Origin: Blautia sp. Marseille-P3087
GTDB lineage: Bacteria > Bacillota > Clostridia > Lachnospirales > Lachnospiraceae
Assembly: GCF_900120195.1 (NCBI RefSeq)
Contig: NZ_LT635539.1
Span: 1,872,649-1,936,648 of the forward strand
Direction of reading: 5' to 3'
Length of the DNA stretch: 64,000 bases
A program made the translations under genes and the position numbers. Under the pieces are notes generated by a model that was given only the letters and a program-made list of their open reading frames with translations, had not been told where the DNA came from and made no database searches. Below are positions 50,639 to 59,624 of the stretch, in pieces (positions within the stretch are counted from its first letter, which is position 1; each line of letters begins with the position of its first letter).

Positions 50639-50723
50639 ACATTTACCCTCACTTTCTTTTGTTGGATTATATTATACTGGAAAACTATGTGATTTCAGTT
50701 TAGCAAAATCCGTTTCTATATGC

Positions 50724-50743
50724 AACTATCCGAAAGGATAGTT
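50724..50743. other. hairpin between the surface protein promoter and azlD
   Basis: AACTATCC-GAAA-GGATAGTT is a perfect 8-bp stem with a GNRA loop on the plus strand. It lies 23 bp past the azlD stop, but no U-run follows on that strand. Confidence 0.45.
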
Positions 50744-50765
50744 ATCCTTATTCTCTCATGCTTTT

Positions 50766-51098
50766 TCAGCGAAAAACAGTCTGTACAAGTATCATGTACA
50801 GCACCGTTCCCCCACCGATACTGAGAAGTGTGTTCTCTTTCCATTTATGGATCAATACGATAAATAAAATTGCAATTGCTTCCGGCAGCCCGTGAGTACT
50901 GCTCGCCGGCACATCCTTGAGACAGTAGATCACAAGAAGACCGATCGCCGCATAGGGAAGAACCGTCCCCAGATATTTGACAAACTCCGGTGGATTTTTT
51001 CCTTCCGGAAAGATAATAAACGGTATAAAGCGTGTTGCCATTGTTCCGAGAACAACTGCTGCGATCGTAATGATTGCCTGTGTTGTTGTCATTGTCAT
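50766..51098 (-). CDS. azlD: AzlD family branched-chain amino acid exporter subunit
   Basis: A 110-aa membrane protein with four hydrophobic segments (about 6-22, 41-60, 65-85, 90-108). Family motifs include [40 protein letters not shown] and [20 protein letters not shown]. It acts together with AzlC. Its ATG overlaps the azlC stop (ATGA). Confidence 0.92.
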   Translation of the reverse strand: MTMTTTQAIITIAAVVLGTMATRFIPFIIFPEGKNPPEFVKYLGTVLPYAAIGLLVIYCLKDVPASSTHGLPEAIAILFIVLIHKWKENTLLSIGGGTVLYMILVQTVFR

Positions 51099-51796
51099 TT
51101 CGCCTCTGCCTCCATCGTTTTCTTGCTGATTTTGCGTTCCGCGGTAAAACAGATGATGATAAATGCCATCGCCGGAACAATGAAGTTACTGCTTCCGAAA
51201 ACCAGAAGACAGATTACCGAACAGATCAGCCCCACCAGCGCCGGGCGGTGATCCTTCGTCTCTTCCCACTGATTCAGAAACATGACGACAAACAGTGCAG
51301 TCATGACAAATTCAATTCCGGTCATATCAAAATGGATCACATATCCAAGTAGTGCGCCTGCAGTAGCCGCAGCTACCCAGTATATCTGATTCAGCAGATT
51401 GACAAAAAACATAAACCAGCCACGATCCACATCATCCGGCAGCGTCACCGTGCAGTTAACAGTAAAAGATTCATCGCACATACCGAAGATCAGATAGAAT
51501 TTCTTCCAACCAGTGTTCTTATATTTGTCCAGCATGGAAAGACCATAAAATAAATGTCTGGCATTAACCATCAGTGCCAGAAAGAATGCTGCGACCGGAC
51601 TGAAGACCGACAGCAACAGATTCGATGTTACAAATTCCATAGAACCCGCAAAGATAAACATACTCATAAAAAACGGATACCATACGGAGAAACCTTTACT
51701 TTGCATCATAAATCCATAGGACATACCCAGAAAAAGAAATCCTATACCTATAGGAATCGTATATGGAAATGCGGCTTTGAATGCTTTTTTCTTCAT
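51095..51796 (-). CDS. azlC: AzlC family branched-chain amino acid exporter subunit
   Basis: A 233-aa membrane protein with six or seven helices. Motifs: [54 protein letters not shown] and [14 protein letters not shown]. AzlC/AzlD pairs export branched-chain amino acids or related compounds. The start at ATG 51794-51796 has AGGAG 11 nt upstream; a TTG two codons earlier and an ATG at 51823 are alternatives. No Lrp-type azlB gene is adjacent; the divergent gene is padR. Confidence 0.92.
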   Translation of the reverse strand: MKKKAFKAAFPYTIPIGIGFLFLGMSYGFMMQSKGFSVWYPFFMSMFIFAGSMEFVTSNLLLSVFSPVAAFFLALMVNARHLFYGLSMLDKYKNTGWKKFYLIFGMCDESFTVNCTVTLPDDVDRGWFMFFVNLLNQIYWVAAATAGALLGYVIHFDMTGIEFVMTALFVVMFLNQWEETKDHRPALVGLICSVICLLVFGSSNFIVPAMAFIIICFTAERKISKKTMEAEAK

Positions 51797-51838
51797 TTGC
51801 AAAATTACTCCTTGACATTTCATATGTATATGTATATA

Positions 51839-51880
51839 TTTTATATATAAAATTTTTATATATAATTATTTTATATATTA
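51839..51880. promoter_or_regulatory. AT-only repeated dyads between azlC and padR (candidate PadR operator)
   Basis: TTTTATATATAAAA (51839-51852) is a perfect 14-bp palindrome, and TTTTATATATTA recurs at 51869-51880. The 100-bp divergent region is almost pure A/T. PadR proteins often bind AT-rich dyads at their own promoter. Confidence 0.45.
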
Positions 51881-51897
51881 TTTATGGAGGTGATCGG

Positions 51898-52215
51898 ATG
51901 TATTATCCCGTCTCAGCATTACTTATCGAGTTTTTGATTCTGTCTGTGGTCGACACGCAGGACTCCTACGGATACGAAATCAGCCAGACCGTCAAAATCG
52001 TCGCCGACATCAAAGAATCAACACTCTATCCCATTTTGAAAAAGCTTGAGAAGAACGCTTATCTGACAACCTACTCTCAGGAATTTCAGGGACGTAAACG
52101 CAAGTATTATTCTATCACCGATTCCGGCAGACAACAACTGTTGTATCTGCACGAAGAATGGATTTCTTACAGAGATACCATTGACGGAATTATTGAAGGG
52201 AGGATTCGAAATTGA
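51898..52215 (+). CDS. PadR family transcriptional regulator
   Basis: A 105-aa PadR protein starting at ATG 51898 behind GGAGGTGATCGG; the longer frame from 51781 has no support. The winged helix includes SALLIEFLILSVVDTQDSYG, YEISQTVKIVADIKESTLYP, ILKKLEKNAYLTTYSQEFQG and RKRKYYSITDSGRQQL. It is first in an operon with DUF1700 and DUF4097 genes. These three-gene units are common in Firmicutes and are thought to respond to envelope conditions. It is divergent from azlCD. Confidence 0.92.
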   Translation: MYYPVSALLIEFLILSVVDTQDSYGYEISQTVKIVADIKESTLYPILKKLEKNAYLTTYSQEFQGRKRKYYSITDSGRQQLLYLHEEWISYRDTIDGIIEGRIRN

Positions 52216-52829
52216 CCCGAGAAAAATATATGGCAAAATTGAAAAAATATCTTCGCAAACTTCCCAAACAGGATTACGAAGATGCAATTGAATATTTTAA
52301 TGAATATTTCAGTGATACAGATGAATCCGGCCAGCAGAAACTGATGGAAGAACTCGGTACTCCGAAACAGGCGGCCGCGGATCTTATGTACAATCTGCTT
52401 GACCGGAAAATTCAAGAGCAGGATGCTGCCGATGAAGACAGCAAGAAAAAGCAGGATAAAAAAGGAATCACTTTACTCGCTGTACTTGCGATCCTGTCCA
52501 CACCTGTGACTGTCCCACTTTTTATTGCAATGCTTGCAGTCCTGCTGGCTGTTGCAATCTGCGTAGTCTGCGTGATCATCTCTGATTTCATCGCTGCCCT
52601 CAGTGTGTTACTGATTGGCGGAAAATTATTACTGCGTGGATTAGTTTCTTTCCCATATTCCCTCTCAGGAGCTTTAATGATAACAGGATGCGGCTTACTT
52701 GGAATCGGCTGTGCACTCCTTCTGTATATTCTCGGCATCTGTCTCTGCAAATGGATGGGTATGCTTCTGGTCAAACTGGCGCAGTGCCTGGCAAGAAAGA
52801 GAGGTAAAAATCATGAAAAAAACAAATAA
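52212..52829 (+). CDS. DUF1700 (HAAS-type) membrane protein
   Basis: A 205-aa protein starting with TTG at 52212, which overlaps the padR stop; GGGAGG is 8 nt upstream. Residues 1-60 form the HAAS/DUF1700 helical domain (MAKLKKYLRKLPKQDYEDAI, FSDTDESGQQKLMEELGTPK). Three or four membrane helices follow (about 86-125, 130-150, 155-178). The basic tail CLARKRGKNHEKNK is at the membrane surface. It probably transmits or modulates the PadR response; function inferred from family context. Confidence 0.9.
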   Translation: MTREKYMAKLKKYLRKLPKQDYEDAIEYFNEYFSDTDESGQQKLMEELGTPKQAAADLMYNLLDRKIQEQDAADEDSKKKQDKKGITLLAVLAILSTPVTVPLFIAMLAVLLAVAICVVCVIISDFIAALSVLLIGGKLLLRGLVSFPYSLSGALMITGCGLLGIGCALLLYILGICLCKWMGMLLVKLAQCLARKRGKNHEKNK

Positions 52830-53757
52830 ACGTTTACTGGCTGCCGCTGGTATCTTCTGTGCTGTCGGAATCCTTTTCTTTGGTGTCGGTATCGCATCCG
52901 GCGGCAGAAACTACGTAAAAACTGCTGATCTTAATCGCATCAGCGGCACCGCAATGATGGATTCCAGTGACAGTCATGCCATCTTAAGTAAGACAAAAAT
53001 CGATGCTTTTTCTTCTCTGAATATTGACCTTAAAAATATTGATCTGGACATTAAGGCATCGGATGACGACACTTTCTATATCTCTTATAATATTGAAACA
53101 AATGATGGAATGCTTCCGCTTTCTTATCAGGTGCAGAATAACGCATTGAATATTGTAGAGAAAAAAGGTCATGAGTCATATTCCTATATTCACATTGACA
53201 TTAATTTTCTTCAGGAAATGCTCGGACAGAGTCATGTAATTGAAAACTCCAACAAGGTAACTGTTTATATCCCAAAGAAAACCGACTTGAGTGGTTTTTC
53301 CTGCAAAATGGGATATGGTGATATAAGTGTAGAATCTCTGAATGCCCAAAAAGCAGTAATTCAGAATGAAGACGGTGATATTAACATTTCAGACAGCAAC
53401 TTCAAAAATCTTGAACTCAGTGCCGACCTTGGTGATCTGAAAATCAATGATACTATACTTACTGATGGTCAGATTGAGATGATGGATGGAGACGTAAAAG
53501 CAGAAAATATTTCTTTCAGTGGAGAAAATGAATTTACAAGTGACCTTGGTGATATTACACTCAGCATTCCCAAAAAAACTCTTTCCACACTTTCTATAGA
53601 GGCAGAAGCAAGTGAAATCAATATCCCGGAAGAACTCGGAAATGTCATGACTGATGAAGATGACAATCAGCTCGTCAGTTCTGAAAATAAGACACAGAAT
53701 TCCCTGCAAATTAAAAACAAAGACGGCGATATCAAAATCACCGCGTATAAGAAATAA
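52813..53757 (+). CDS. DUF4097 family beta-strand repeat protein
   Basis: A 314-aa protein starting at ATG 52813 (AGAGGT upstream), 17 bp inside the DUF1700 gene. One N-terminal membrane helix (RLLAAAGIFCAVGILFFGVG) anchors a large extracytoplasmic domain. The domain is built of regular beta repeats (INIDLKNIDLDIKASDDDTF-like, MGYGDISVESLNAQKAVIQN, EDGDINISDSNFKNLELSAD, MDGDVKAENISFSGENEFTS), the DUF4097 adhesin-like beta-solenoid. It is the last gene of the padR operon and is followed by a strong terminator. Confidence 0.9.
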   Translation: MKKTNKRLLAAAGIFCAVGILFFGVGIASGGRNYVKTADLNRISGTAMMDSSDSHAILSKTKIDAFSSLNIDLKNIDLDIKASDDDTFYISYNIETNDGMLPLSYQVQNNALNIVEKKGHESYSYIHIDINFLQEMLGQSHVIENSNKVTVYIPKKTDLSGFSCKMGYGDISVESLNAQKAVIQNEDGDINISDSNFKNLELSADLGDLKINDTILTDGQIEMMDGDVKAENISFSGENEFTSDLGDITLSIPKKTLSTLSIEAEASEINIPEELGNVMTDEDDNQLVSSENKTQNSLQIKNKDGDIKITAYKK

Positions 53758-53781
53758 TGTCTTCATATATTCAGGCATAAA

Positions 53782-53821
53782 AACTCCCTGTACTCTGTCT
53801 CATCACAGAATACAGGGAGTT
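53782..53821. terminator. bidirectional terminator between DUF4097 and Hpt genes
   Basis: AACTCCCTGTA (53782-53792) pairs perfectly with TACAGGGAGTT (53811-53821), with an inner CTGT/ACAG pairing. Confidence 0.85.
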
Positions 53822-53839
53822 ATAATTTCCAAATTTCTC

Positions 53840-54187
53840 TCAGGCAACTTTACGAAGTGCCTCACAGGTTCTGTTATATTCTTTTTCTACTTCCACAAAA
53901 AGATCTTCATAGCCATCCATGCTTCCGGCACGGAGCAGTTCGGTCAGATCCTTACTTGACGGATACAGATTGTCAAATCCAAGATTCAGGCAGACACCTT
54001 TTAAGGTATGTGCCGCACGGAAAGCGGTCTCTACATCTTTTGAATCTAAAGCATCTTTCAGATTCTGAAAACTTGGATCATCCAGAAATTTCAGTGCAAA
54101 TTTCTGTACAAGTTTCTCATTTACCAGTCTGCTCAACACAGCATCAAAATCTAATCCTAATTCATCATAGCATTCTCTGATTGTCAT
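53840..54187 (-). CDS. Hpt domain phosphotransfer protein
   Basis: A 115-aa four-helix Hpt protein. The phospho-acceptor is H60 in FRAAHTLKGVCLNLGFDNLY. It has no other domain. It follows the GGDEF-REC-HD-GYP gene by 35 bp on the same strand, so it probably passes phosphate to that protein's receiver domain. The sensor kinase is not in the window. Confidence 0.92.
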   Translation of the reverse strand: MTIRECYDELGLDFDAVLSRLVNEKLVQKFALKFLDDPSFQNLKDALDSKDVETAFRAAHTLKGVCLNLGFDNLYPSSKDLTELLRAGSMDGYEDLFVEVEKEYNRTCEALRKVA

Positions 54188-54222
54188 AATCCTTCTCCTA
54201 CTCTAAATATTTTCTCCGCATT

Positions 54223-56358
54223 TCACTCAGAATCTGGGTTTTGCCCCCCCCTTGAAAAATCGACAAGTTCATCATTTTCAAAATTGGAATATTCTTTTTC
54301 CATGTTTTTTGATACTACATCCATAAAATCTTCTTTTACATTCTCAAACTCTTTGAGTTCTGCCTTCTTTTCCCGTTTCTTAAACGGATTATCTTCCGCT
54401 GTGCCGGTCTTCATCTTACGTTTGATTCGATCCTGAATATCAAGCAGACACTCCAGAAGAATCGGGTTAAAACATCCACATTCTCCATTCGTGATCATTT
54501 CTATCGCTTTTTCATGTGAATATGCTTTCTTATATACACGTTCACTGACAAGCGCATCATATACATCTGCCAGAGAAACTACCTGTGCAGAGATCGGGAT
54601 CTCATCACCTTTCAGTCCATCCGGATAGCCCTTACCATCATATCGCTCATGATGCCATCTGCAGATCTGGTAAGCGACTTTCATCAGTTCTTCATCCTGA
54701 TAACTTCCCATGTTTTCAAGAATTGATGCGCCAATAATCGTATGATTCTGCATGATCTTGAACTCTTCATCAGTCAGCCTGCCAGGCTTATTGAGGATCT
54801 TGTCATCAATACCGATCTTACCGATATCGTGCAATGCCGAAGCTGTCGTGATCAGAAGACGTTCTGACCAGCTGAGATCATATTTATCTGTATGCTGTAC
54901 CAGACTTTCAAGAAGCATTCCTGTAAATATATTGATATTTAAAACATGACTGCCACTCTCTCCATTACGGAACTCAACTATCTGACTCAGAATACCGACC
55001 ATCATACGGTTATTCTTTTCTTTCTCATATACCTGATTGGTGATCAGTGCGATCAGTCGTCTTTGTTTCGCATAAAGCTTGATTGTATTATATACTCTCC
55101 GGTGTACAACACCTGCATCAAATGGACGGTTGATATAATCTGAAACACCCATTTCATAAGCTCTTCGAACAGTCTCTGTCGAATCTTCACTGGAAATCAT
55201 AATAACCGGGATATCTTCCAGATAATGGTGACGATTCATATAATTCAGGACACCAAATCCATCCATGCCCGGCATAACAATATCCAGAAGCACAAGTGAA
55301 ATACCTGTTTCATACTTACGAAGCATATCAATACATGTGTCTCCGCTGTCAGCCTCTATAATATCGTATTCCTCATTTAAAATCTCCGACAGGATCTCCC
55401 GGTTCATCTCGGAATCATCCACGACCAGAATCCGGTATTTGTACGCTTTTGATCCGTTATTATTTACACTTTCCTGTTGCTCCTTCAGTTGTTCATCATG
55501 TTCGGTGACAACCATGTTTTTACAGGTTTTGGCCTGATACATAAACTGATCTGCCTTACGGATTGCCCTCTCAACCGTGCTTCCGCTGCCGGACAGTACG
55601 CCTCCGATACTTACCGATAAACGAAGCTGTGAATATCCCGGTACTTTGGAGGAATGGATCTTTCCCTGTATCTGATTCAGTTTGTCTGCAAATGCCTGTT
55701 CCGCGATATCCGGCATAACGAGCAAAAACTCATCGCCACCCATACGGATCAGCATATCTGTCCTTCGGATATTATCCTTAATAATGCCAACTACCGTTGT
55801 AAGCGCCAGGTCTCCTGCATCATGTCCAAATGTATCATTATAGATCTTGAAATCATCAAGATCGATCATTGCCACACCGGCGGACATATTAGAATTACGA
55901 ATCCGTTCTTCATAATAACGTCTGTTGTAAATACCTGTCAGTGCATCAGTGTACAGCTCCCGGTTATAACCGGAAAGCTGCTTGATAAGTTCATTCCTTC
56001 CATCCTCATCCATGACTGCATCTGCATTCATCTGATTGATGAGTTCCATGACATAAGGTTTCCCGTCAATCTCTACATACTTCGAAATAACCTGATATAT
56101 ATTGGCATCCAGATATTCAAGTTTCAGCTGCTCATTTTTTTTACGAAAAGCTTCTCTGGAAGTACAGTTCTTACAGTTATTTCTCTTCTTCCAAAAAGAA
56201 TAGCATTTACACGGAAATCCTTCTATATCTGTTTTATCCTTTATATTTCCTGTTTCAAGGGTTTCTTCATCGAGCAAACGTACCACGTCAAATACCTTAC
56301 TCAATTCCTTTATCATCACTTCTGATTCCTGCCGTGTCATCGCAGTACCTTTGTTCAT
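54223..56358 (-). CDS. GGDEF-receiver-HD-GYP protein with N-terminal cysteine cluster
   Basis: A 711-aa cytoplasmic regulator of cyclic-di-GMP. Residues ~8-115 are a PAS-like region with four clustered cysteines (C50, C52, C62, C65: FPCKCYSFWKKRNNCKNCTS) that could bind iron or heme. Residues ~130-290 form a GGDEF cyclase domain with intact GGDEF (207-211) and DALTGIYNRRYYEERI. Residues ~308-425 are a receiver domain (ILVVDDSEMN, SLVLLDIVMPGMDGFG, SDYINRPF). Residues ~450-640 are an HD-GYP phosphodiesterase domain (ASALHDIGKIGIDDKILNKP, CRWHHERYDGKGYPDGLKGD). An 8-G homopolymer lies five codons before the stop. AAGG precedes the ATG. Confidence 0.92.
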   Translation of the reverse strand: MNKGTAMTRQESEVMIKELSKVFDVVRLLDEETLETGNIKDKTDIEGFPCKCYSFWKKRNNCKNCTSREAFRKKNEQLKLEYLDANIYQVISKYVEIDGKPYVMELINQMNADAVMDEDGRNELIKQLSGYNRELYTDALTGIYNRRYYEERIRNSNMSAGVAMIDLDDFKIYNDTFGHDAGDLALTTVVGIIKDNIRRTDMLIRMGGDEFLLVMPDIAEQAFADKLNQIQGKIHSSKVPGYSQLRLSVSIGGVLSGSGSTVERAIRKADQFMYQAKTCKNMVVTEHDEQLKEQQESVNNNGSKAYKYRILVVDDSEMNREILSEILNEEYDIIEADSGDTCIDMLRKYETGISLVLLDIVMPGMDGFGVLNYMNRHHYLEDIPVIMISSEDSTETVRRAYEMGVSDYINRPFDAGVVHRRVYNTIKLYAKQRRLIALITNQVYEKEKNNRMMVGILSQIVEFRNGESGSHVLNINIFTGMLLESLVQHTDKYDLSWSERLLITTASALHDIGKIGIDDKILNKPGRLTDEEFKIMQNHTIIGASILENMGSYQDEELMKVAYQICRWHHERYDGKGYPDGLKGDEIPISAQVVSLADVYDALVSERVYKKAYSHEKAIEMITNGECGCFNPILLECLLDIQDRIKRKMKTGTAEDNPFKKREKKAELKEFENVKEDFMDVVSKNMEKEYSNFENDELVDFSRGGQNPDSE

Positions 56359-56579
56359 TATTCATATCCTTCCTGTAGCAGACATCTGTCTGCCTATTAC
56401 AAACTTGCTTCCGTCCATTATGTAATAATATGTATTATAGCATTCTGTGATTTCCGCGTAAAGTTTTATCTTCACAGCAGTGACCGAAAAAGTACATTCT
56501 TTTATATATTACATATGCACAAAATATTGAAAGAGATTTTATTATTTTTATACAAATTTTCTTTTTTATTCAAATATAC

Positions 56580-56608
56580 TTGCTTTTTTCTGTAAATAAG
56601 CGTATAAA
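56580..56608 (+). promoter_or_regulatory. promoter of the binding protein-deacetylase-esterase unit
   Basis: TTGCTT (56580-56585), 17-bp spacer and TATAAA (56603-56608). Transcription would start near 56615, just before operator 1. Confidence 0.55.
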
Positions 56609-56623
56609 TGAATTAAGATGTTT

Positions 56624-56639
56624 TTGGGAATGTTCCCAA
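56624..56639. promoter_or_regulatory. LacI-type operator 1
   Basis: TTGGGAA-TG-TTCCCAA, a 7-bp perfect dyad directly downstream of the predicted transcription start. It has the spacing of LacI-family half-sites and matches operator 2. Confidence 0.75.
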
Positions 56640-56699
56640 TTAGTATTTTCTTTATTTCTAAACCACAATTATTAAAGAAAATATTTTTTTACCATATTT

Positions 56700-56713
56700 T
56701 GGGAATGTTCCCA
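56700..56713. promoter_or_regulatory. LacI-type operator 2
   Basis: TGGGAA-TG-TTCCCA, centred 75 bp downstream of operator 1 and ending 10 bp before the GGAG of the binding-protein gene. Two sites about seven helical turns apart allow DNA looping by a LacI-type repressor. Confidence 0.75.
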
Positions 56714-56735
56714 TTCAAAAGAAAGGAGAACTTTT

Positions 56736-57782
56736 ATGAAGAAAAAATTACTCTCTATCCTCCTCACTGCTGCCATGGCAACAACAGTTGTAAGCGGCAC
56801 TGCTCTCATTGTCAATGCGGACTCTGAGGGCGATCTTTCCGGAAAAACATTTGCGATCGTAATCCGAAATTCCGGAAACCCATATGCAGAAAAAGAAGCT
56901 GACGGTTTCAAACAGGTCATTGAAGCAGCCGGCGGCGAATGCATCATCAAATCACCTGAAAAAGCAACTGCTGATGCTCAGATTCCGCTGATTCAGTCCC
57001 TGATCTCTCAGGAAGTTGATGCTATCGCTATTGCAAGTAATGACGTAAACGCACTGACAGCATGCCTCCAGGATGCCATGGACGAAGGTATCAAAGTATT
57101 ATCTCTTGATTCCAACGTTGTTCCGGAAGCACGTCAGACTTTTGTAAACCAGGCTGGTGTTACAGAAATCGGCCAGGCTCTCGCAGATGCAGTATATGAT
57201 ATTTCCGGTGGCTCCGGCGAATTTGCGATTCTTTCTGCAAGCAGCCAGTCAGCAAACCAGAATTCATGGATTGATGCTATGAAAGCTGTTATGGAAGATG
57301 ACAAATACAAAGATCTGGATCTCGTTGAAGTTGCTTACGGCGATGACGAACCACAGAAATCTACAGACCAGACACAGGCTCTTCTGTCCAAATACCCTGA
57401 TCTGAAAGTTATCTGCTCCCCGACTACTGTTGGTATCAACGCAGCAGCCAAAGTTATTCAGGACAGCGAATCTTCTGTTAAACTTACAGGCCTTGGACTT
57501 CCATCTGAGATGTCTGCATATATCGGCGATGATGACAGTTCACCGTGTCCGTATATGTTCCTCTGGAATCCGGAAGATGTAGGAAAACTTTCCGCATACA
57601 CAGCTATCGCACTTGTTGACGGAACGATCACTGGTGCTGTTGGTGATACATTTGACGCAGGTGATATGGAAAACAGCCCATACACCATTCAGGAATGCTC
57701 CGACGGTGGTTCTGAAATCATCTTAGGACCTCCATACAGATTTGATCCTTCTAATATTGACGAATGGAAAGATGTTTATTAA
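56736..57782 (+). CDS. sugar-binding protein of an ABC system (orphan)
   Basis: A 348-aa Peripl_BP_4 protein related to rhamnose/autoinducer-type receptors. The signal peptide (MKKKLLSILLTAAMATTVVS ... IVNADS) has no lipobox cysteine. Mature features: GKTFAIVIRNSGNPYAEKEA, IPLIQSLISQEVDAIAIASN, ILSASSQSANQNSWIDAM, and a C-terminal LGPPYRFDPSNIDEWKDVY typical of the RhaS group. No ATPase or permease gene lies nearby, so it either uses a transporter elsewhere or serves as a sensor. GGAG precedes the ATG. Two LacI operators lie upstream. Confidence 0.92.
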   Translation: MKKKLLSILLTAAMATTVVSGTALIVNADSEGDLSGKTFAIVIRNSGNPYAEKEADGFKQVIEAAGGECIIKSPEKATADAQIPLIQSLISQEVDAIAIASNDVNALTACLQDAMDEGIKVLSLDSNVVPEARQTFVNQAGVTEIGQALADAVYDISGGSGEFAILSASSQSANQNSWIDAMKAVMEDDKYKDLDLVEVAYGDDEPQKSTDQTQALLSKYPDLKVICSPTTVGINAAAKVIQDSESSVKLTGLGLPSEMSAYIGDDDSSPCPYMFLWNPEDVGKLSAYTAIALVDGTITGAVGDTFDAGDMENSPYTIQECSDGGSEIILGPPYRFDPSNIDEWKDVY

Positions 57783-57815
57783 AATCAGATTATACTCAAA
57801 CAGGCGGCGGTAAAT

Positions 57816-58691
57816 ATGTTGAGATTAAGACAGGACATTCCGCTTTTTCCGGGCGGACGCAAAAAAGCATTTACATTAAGTTCAGATGATGGAGTCACAC
57901 AGGACACACGTCTTACTGAGCTGATGCGCAAATATGGAATCAAGGGAACTTTTCATCTGAATTCCGGTCTGATGGGTGATCGTGACTGGCTGATACAGCC
58001 GGGTATCGATGTCAGCCATTACAAACTTCGAAGAGATGAAATAAAGGAAGTCTATGATGGATTTGAAATTGCAGTCCATACAATGACACATCCCGACCTG
58101 ACTACCGTTCCTTCTTCCATGGCAGCCTGGGAAATATCCGAAAATAAGAGAGATCTGGAAGCTTTGACCGGACATCCCATTTCAGGTATGTCATATCCGT
58201 TCGGAACTTATAACGATTCCGTTTTGGAAACGGTGCGAATTTGTGGAATACTTTACTCCCGAACAGTCATTACTACTGATGATTTCCGTTTGCCTGAGAA
58301 TTTTCTCACATGGCATCCGACGTGTCACTACTGTGCTGACAATCGTATGGAACTTGCAGAGAAATTTCTGGAGGACAACGCAGACGAAGAATATCTTTCA
58401 CCTTCCCTCTTTTATGTGTGGGGACATGCTTACCAGTTGGACGCCTACCAGGACTGGGAGGGAATCGAAAACTTCTTCGCCAGACTCGGAAATAAAGAAG
58501 ATATCTGGTATGCTTCAAACATAGAAATCTGTCAGTACATCCTTGCAGTCAGAAGTCTTGTATATTCTTCTACCGGAGATTACATTTTTAATCCGACCTG
58601 CACAGATGTATGGCTCATGATCGATGGCAGACCATATCAGATTCCTTCCGGAAAAACAGTTTCTATCCCTTGGAAACACACAAATGACTGA
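57816..58691 (+). CDS. polysaccharide deacetylase (NodB/CE4 family)
   Basis: A 291-aa CE4-type protein without a signal peptide, so it is probably cytoplasmic. The metal motif is FTLSSDDGVTQDTRLTELM (catalytic and metal aspartates) and HTMTHPDL (HxxxH). GKTFHLNSG-like strand 2 (GIKGTFHLNSGLM) and SYPFGTYNDSVLETVR follow. The end (FNPTCTDVWLMIDGRPYQIP) forms a small beta extension. It likely removes acetyl groups from an imported oligosaccharide. The gap to the binding-protein gene is 33 bp. Confidence 0.9.
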   Translation: MLRLRQDIPLFPGGRKKAFTLSSDDGVTQDTRLTELMRKYGIKGTFHLNSGLMGDRDWLIQPGIDVSHYKLRRDEIKEVYDGFEIAVHTMTHPDLTTVPSSMAAWEISENKRDLEALTGHPISGMSYPFGTYNDSVLETVRICGILYSRTVITTDDFRLPENFLTWHPTCHYCADNRMELAEKFLEDNADEEYLSPSLFYVWGHAYQLDAYQDWEGIENFFARLGNKEDIWYASNIEICQYILAVRSLVYSSTGDYIFNPTCTDVWLMIDGRPYQIPSGKTVSIPWKHTND

Positions 58692-58706
58692 TAAGGAGAA
58701 TCTATT

Positions 58707-59624
58707 TTGAAAAAACAGTTTCATACTGAAGAAGTTATCAAAAGAGAGCAGGCCCGTATGCAAAAACGGGCCTGCCGTCCGCATTTATACGGAAAAAAAA
58801 TAGCCGTTCCGACAAGAAACGGTTCCATGCATGCATTTGTTTATAACAGCAAAAATCTTCATCCGGGATATCTGATCATAGAAGTTCACGGTGGCGGGTT
58901 CATGTACAATACAGCTGCCGATGATGACGACTTCTGCCACTTTATTCACCAGACTCTCGGAATTCCTGTGATCTCATGCGACTACAGCCTTACACCGGAA
59001 CATCCATTCCCGACAGGTCTTGAAGATGTCTATGACTGTGTGCTTCATGCCCTTTCTATGAAAGAGCTCAAAGCCCAGCCGGACAAAATCATCCTCTGGG
59101 GACACAGTGCCGGAGCTAACCTGGCTGCCGGAACCGTCTATATGGCAGGAGAAAAGCAGCAGTTCACACCCTGTATGCAGATTCTGGATTATCCGTACAT
59201 GGATCCATATCGCAGTTCCACAGAGCGTAAACCAATCAAAAACTCTGTCTCCGGCAAGCTGATGGATACTTTTGCCCACTATTACACAGAGTCTTCGGAA
59301 GAACTTCGAAATGTACTTATCTCACCGATTCTTTTTCCTGCTGAGACATTTACAGATATGCCACGTACTTTCATTCTCCTGTGCGGTCGCGATAATCTGA
59401 ATGAAGGAGGCAAAAAATACGGCCTTCTTCTCCGCAAAGCAAAAGTTCCCGTAACATTTTATTATGTACGGGAAGCTCTCCATGGTTTTATTGAAAATCA
59501 TTTTAATTATGAATATATTCCGGTAATCACAAAAATACAGATCACACGCAGACAGCATGAACTTGCTGAAAAATCTGTGAAGCACATCTGCCGCTGGATT
59601 ACCGAGCAGATCAAAGATCTGTAG
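58707..59624 (+). CDS. alpha/beta hydrolase, acetyl-esterase of the HSL family
   Basis: A 305-aa cytoplasmic esterase. HSL-family signatures: oxyanion HGGG (IIEVHGGGFMYNTA, ~61-64), nucleophile S134 in LWGHSAGANLAAG, an acidic residue near CGRDNLNEGG, and histidine in EALHGFIENHF. The start is TTG at 58707-58709 with AAGGAG 8 nt upstream. Located after a polysaccharide deacetylase, it probably deacetylates sugars as well. Its 3' end overlaps the converging lacI-type gene by 14 bp. Confidence 0.9.
   Translation: MKKQFHTEEVIKREQARMQKRACRPHLYGKKIAVPTRNGSMHAFVYNSKNLHPGYLIIEVHGGGFMYNTAADDDDFCHFIHQTLGIPVISCDYSLTPEHPFPTGLEDVYDCVLHALSMKELKAQPDKIILWGHSAGANLAAGTVYMAGEKQQFTPCMQILDYPYMDPYRSSTERKPIKNSVSGKLMDTFAHYYTESSEELRNVLISPILFPAETFTDMPRTFILLCGRDNLNEGGKKYGLLLRKAKVPVTFYYVREALHGFIENHFNYEYIPVITKIQITRRQHELAEKSVKHICRWITEQIKDL

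Larger units (their letters stand above)
56359..56735. other. 377-bp intergenic regulatory region
   Basis: The half next to the GGDEF gene holds no recognised element besides AT-rich sequence. The half next to the binding-protein gene holds one promoter and two LacI-type operators, listed separately. No RNA gene was recognised. Confidence 0.6.

Noticed and set aside
51797-51897. T-box or other leader upstream of azlCD
   Set aside because: The divergent region is only about 100 bp and nearly pure A/T, too short for a T-box.
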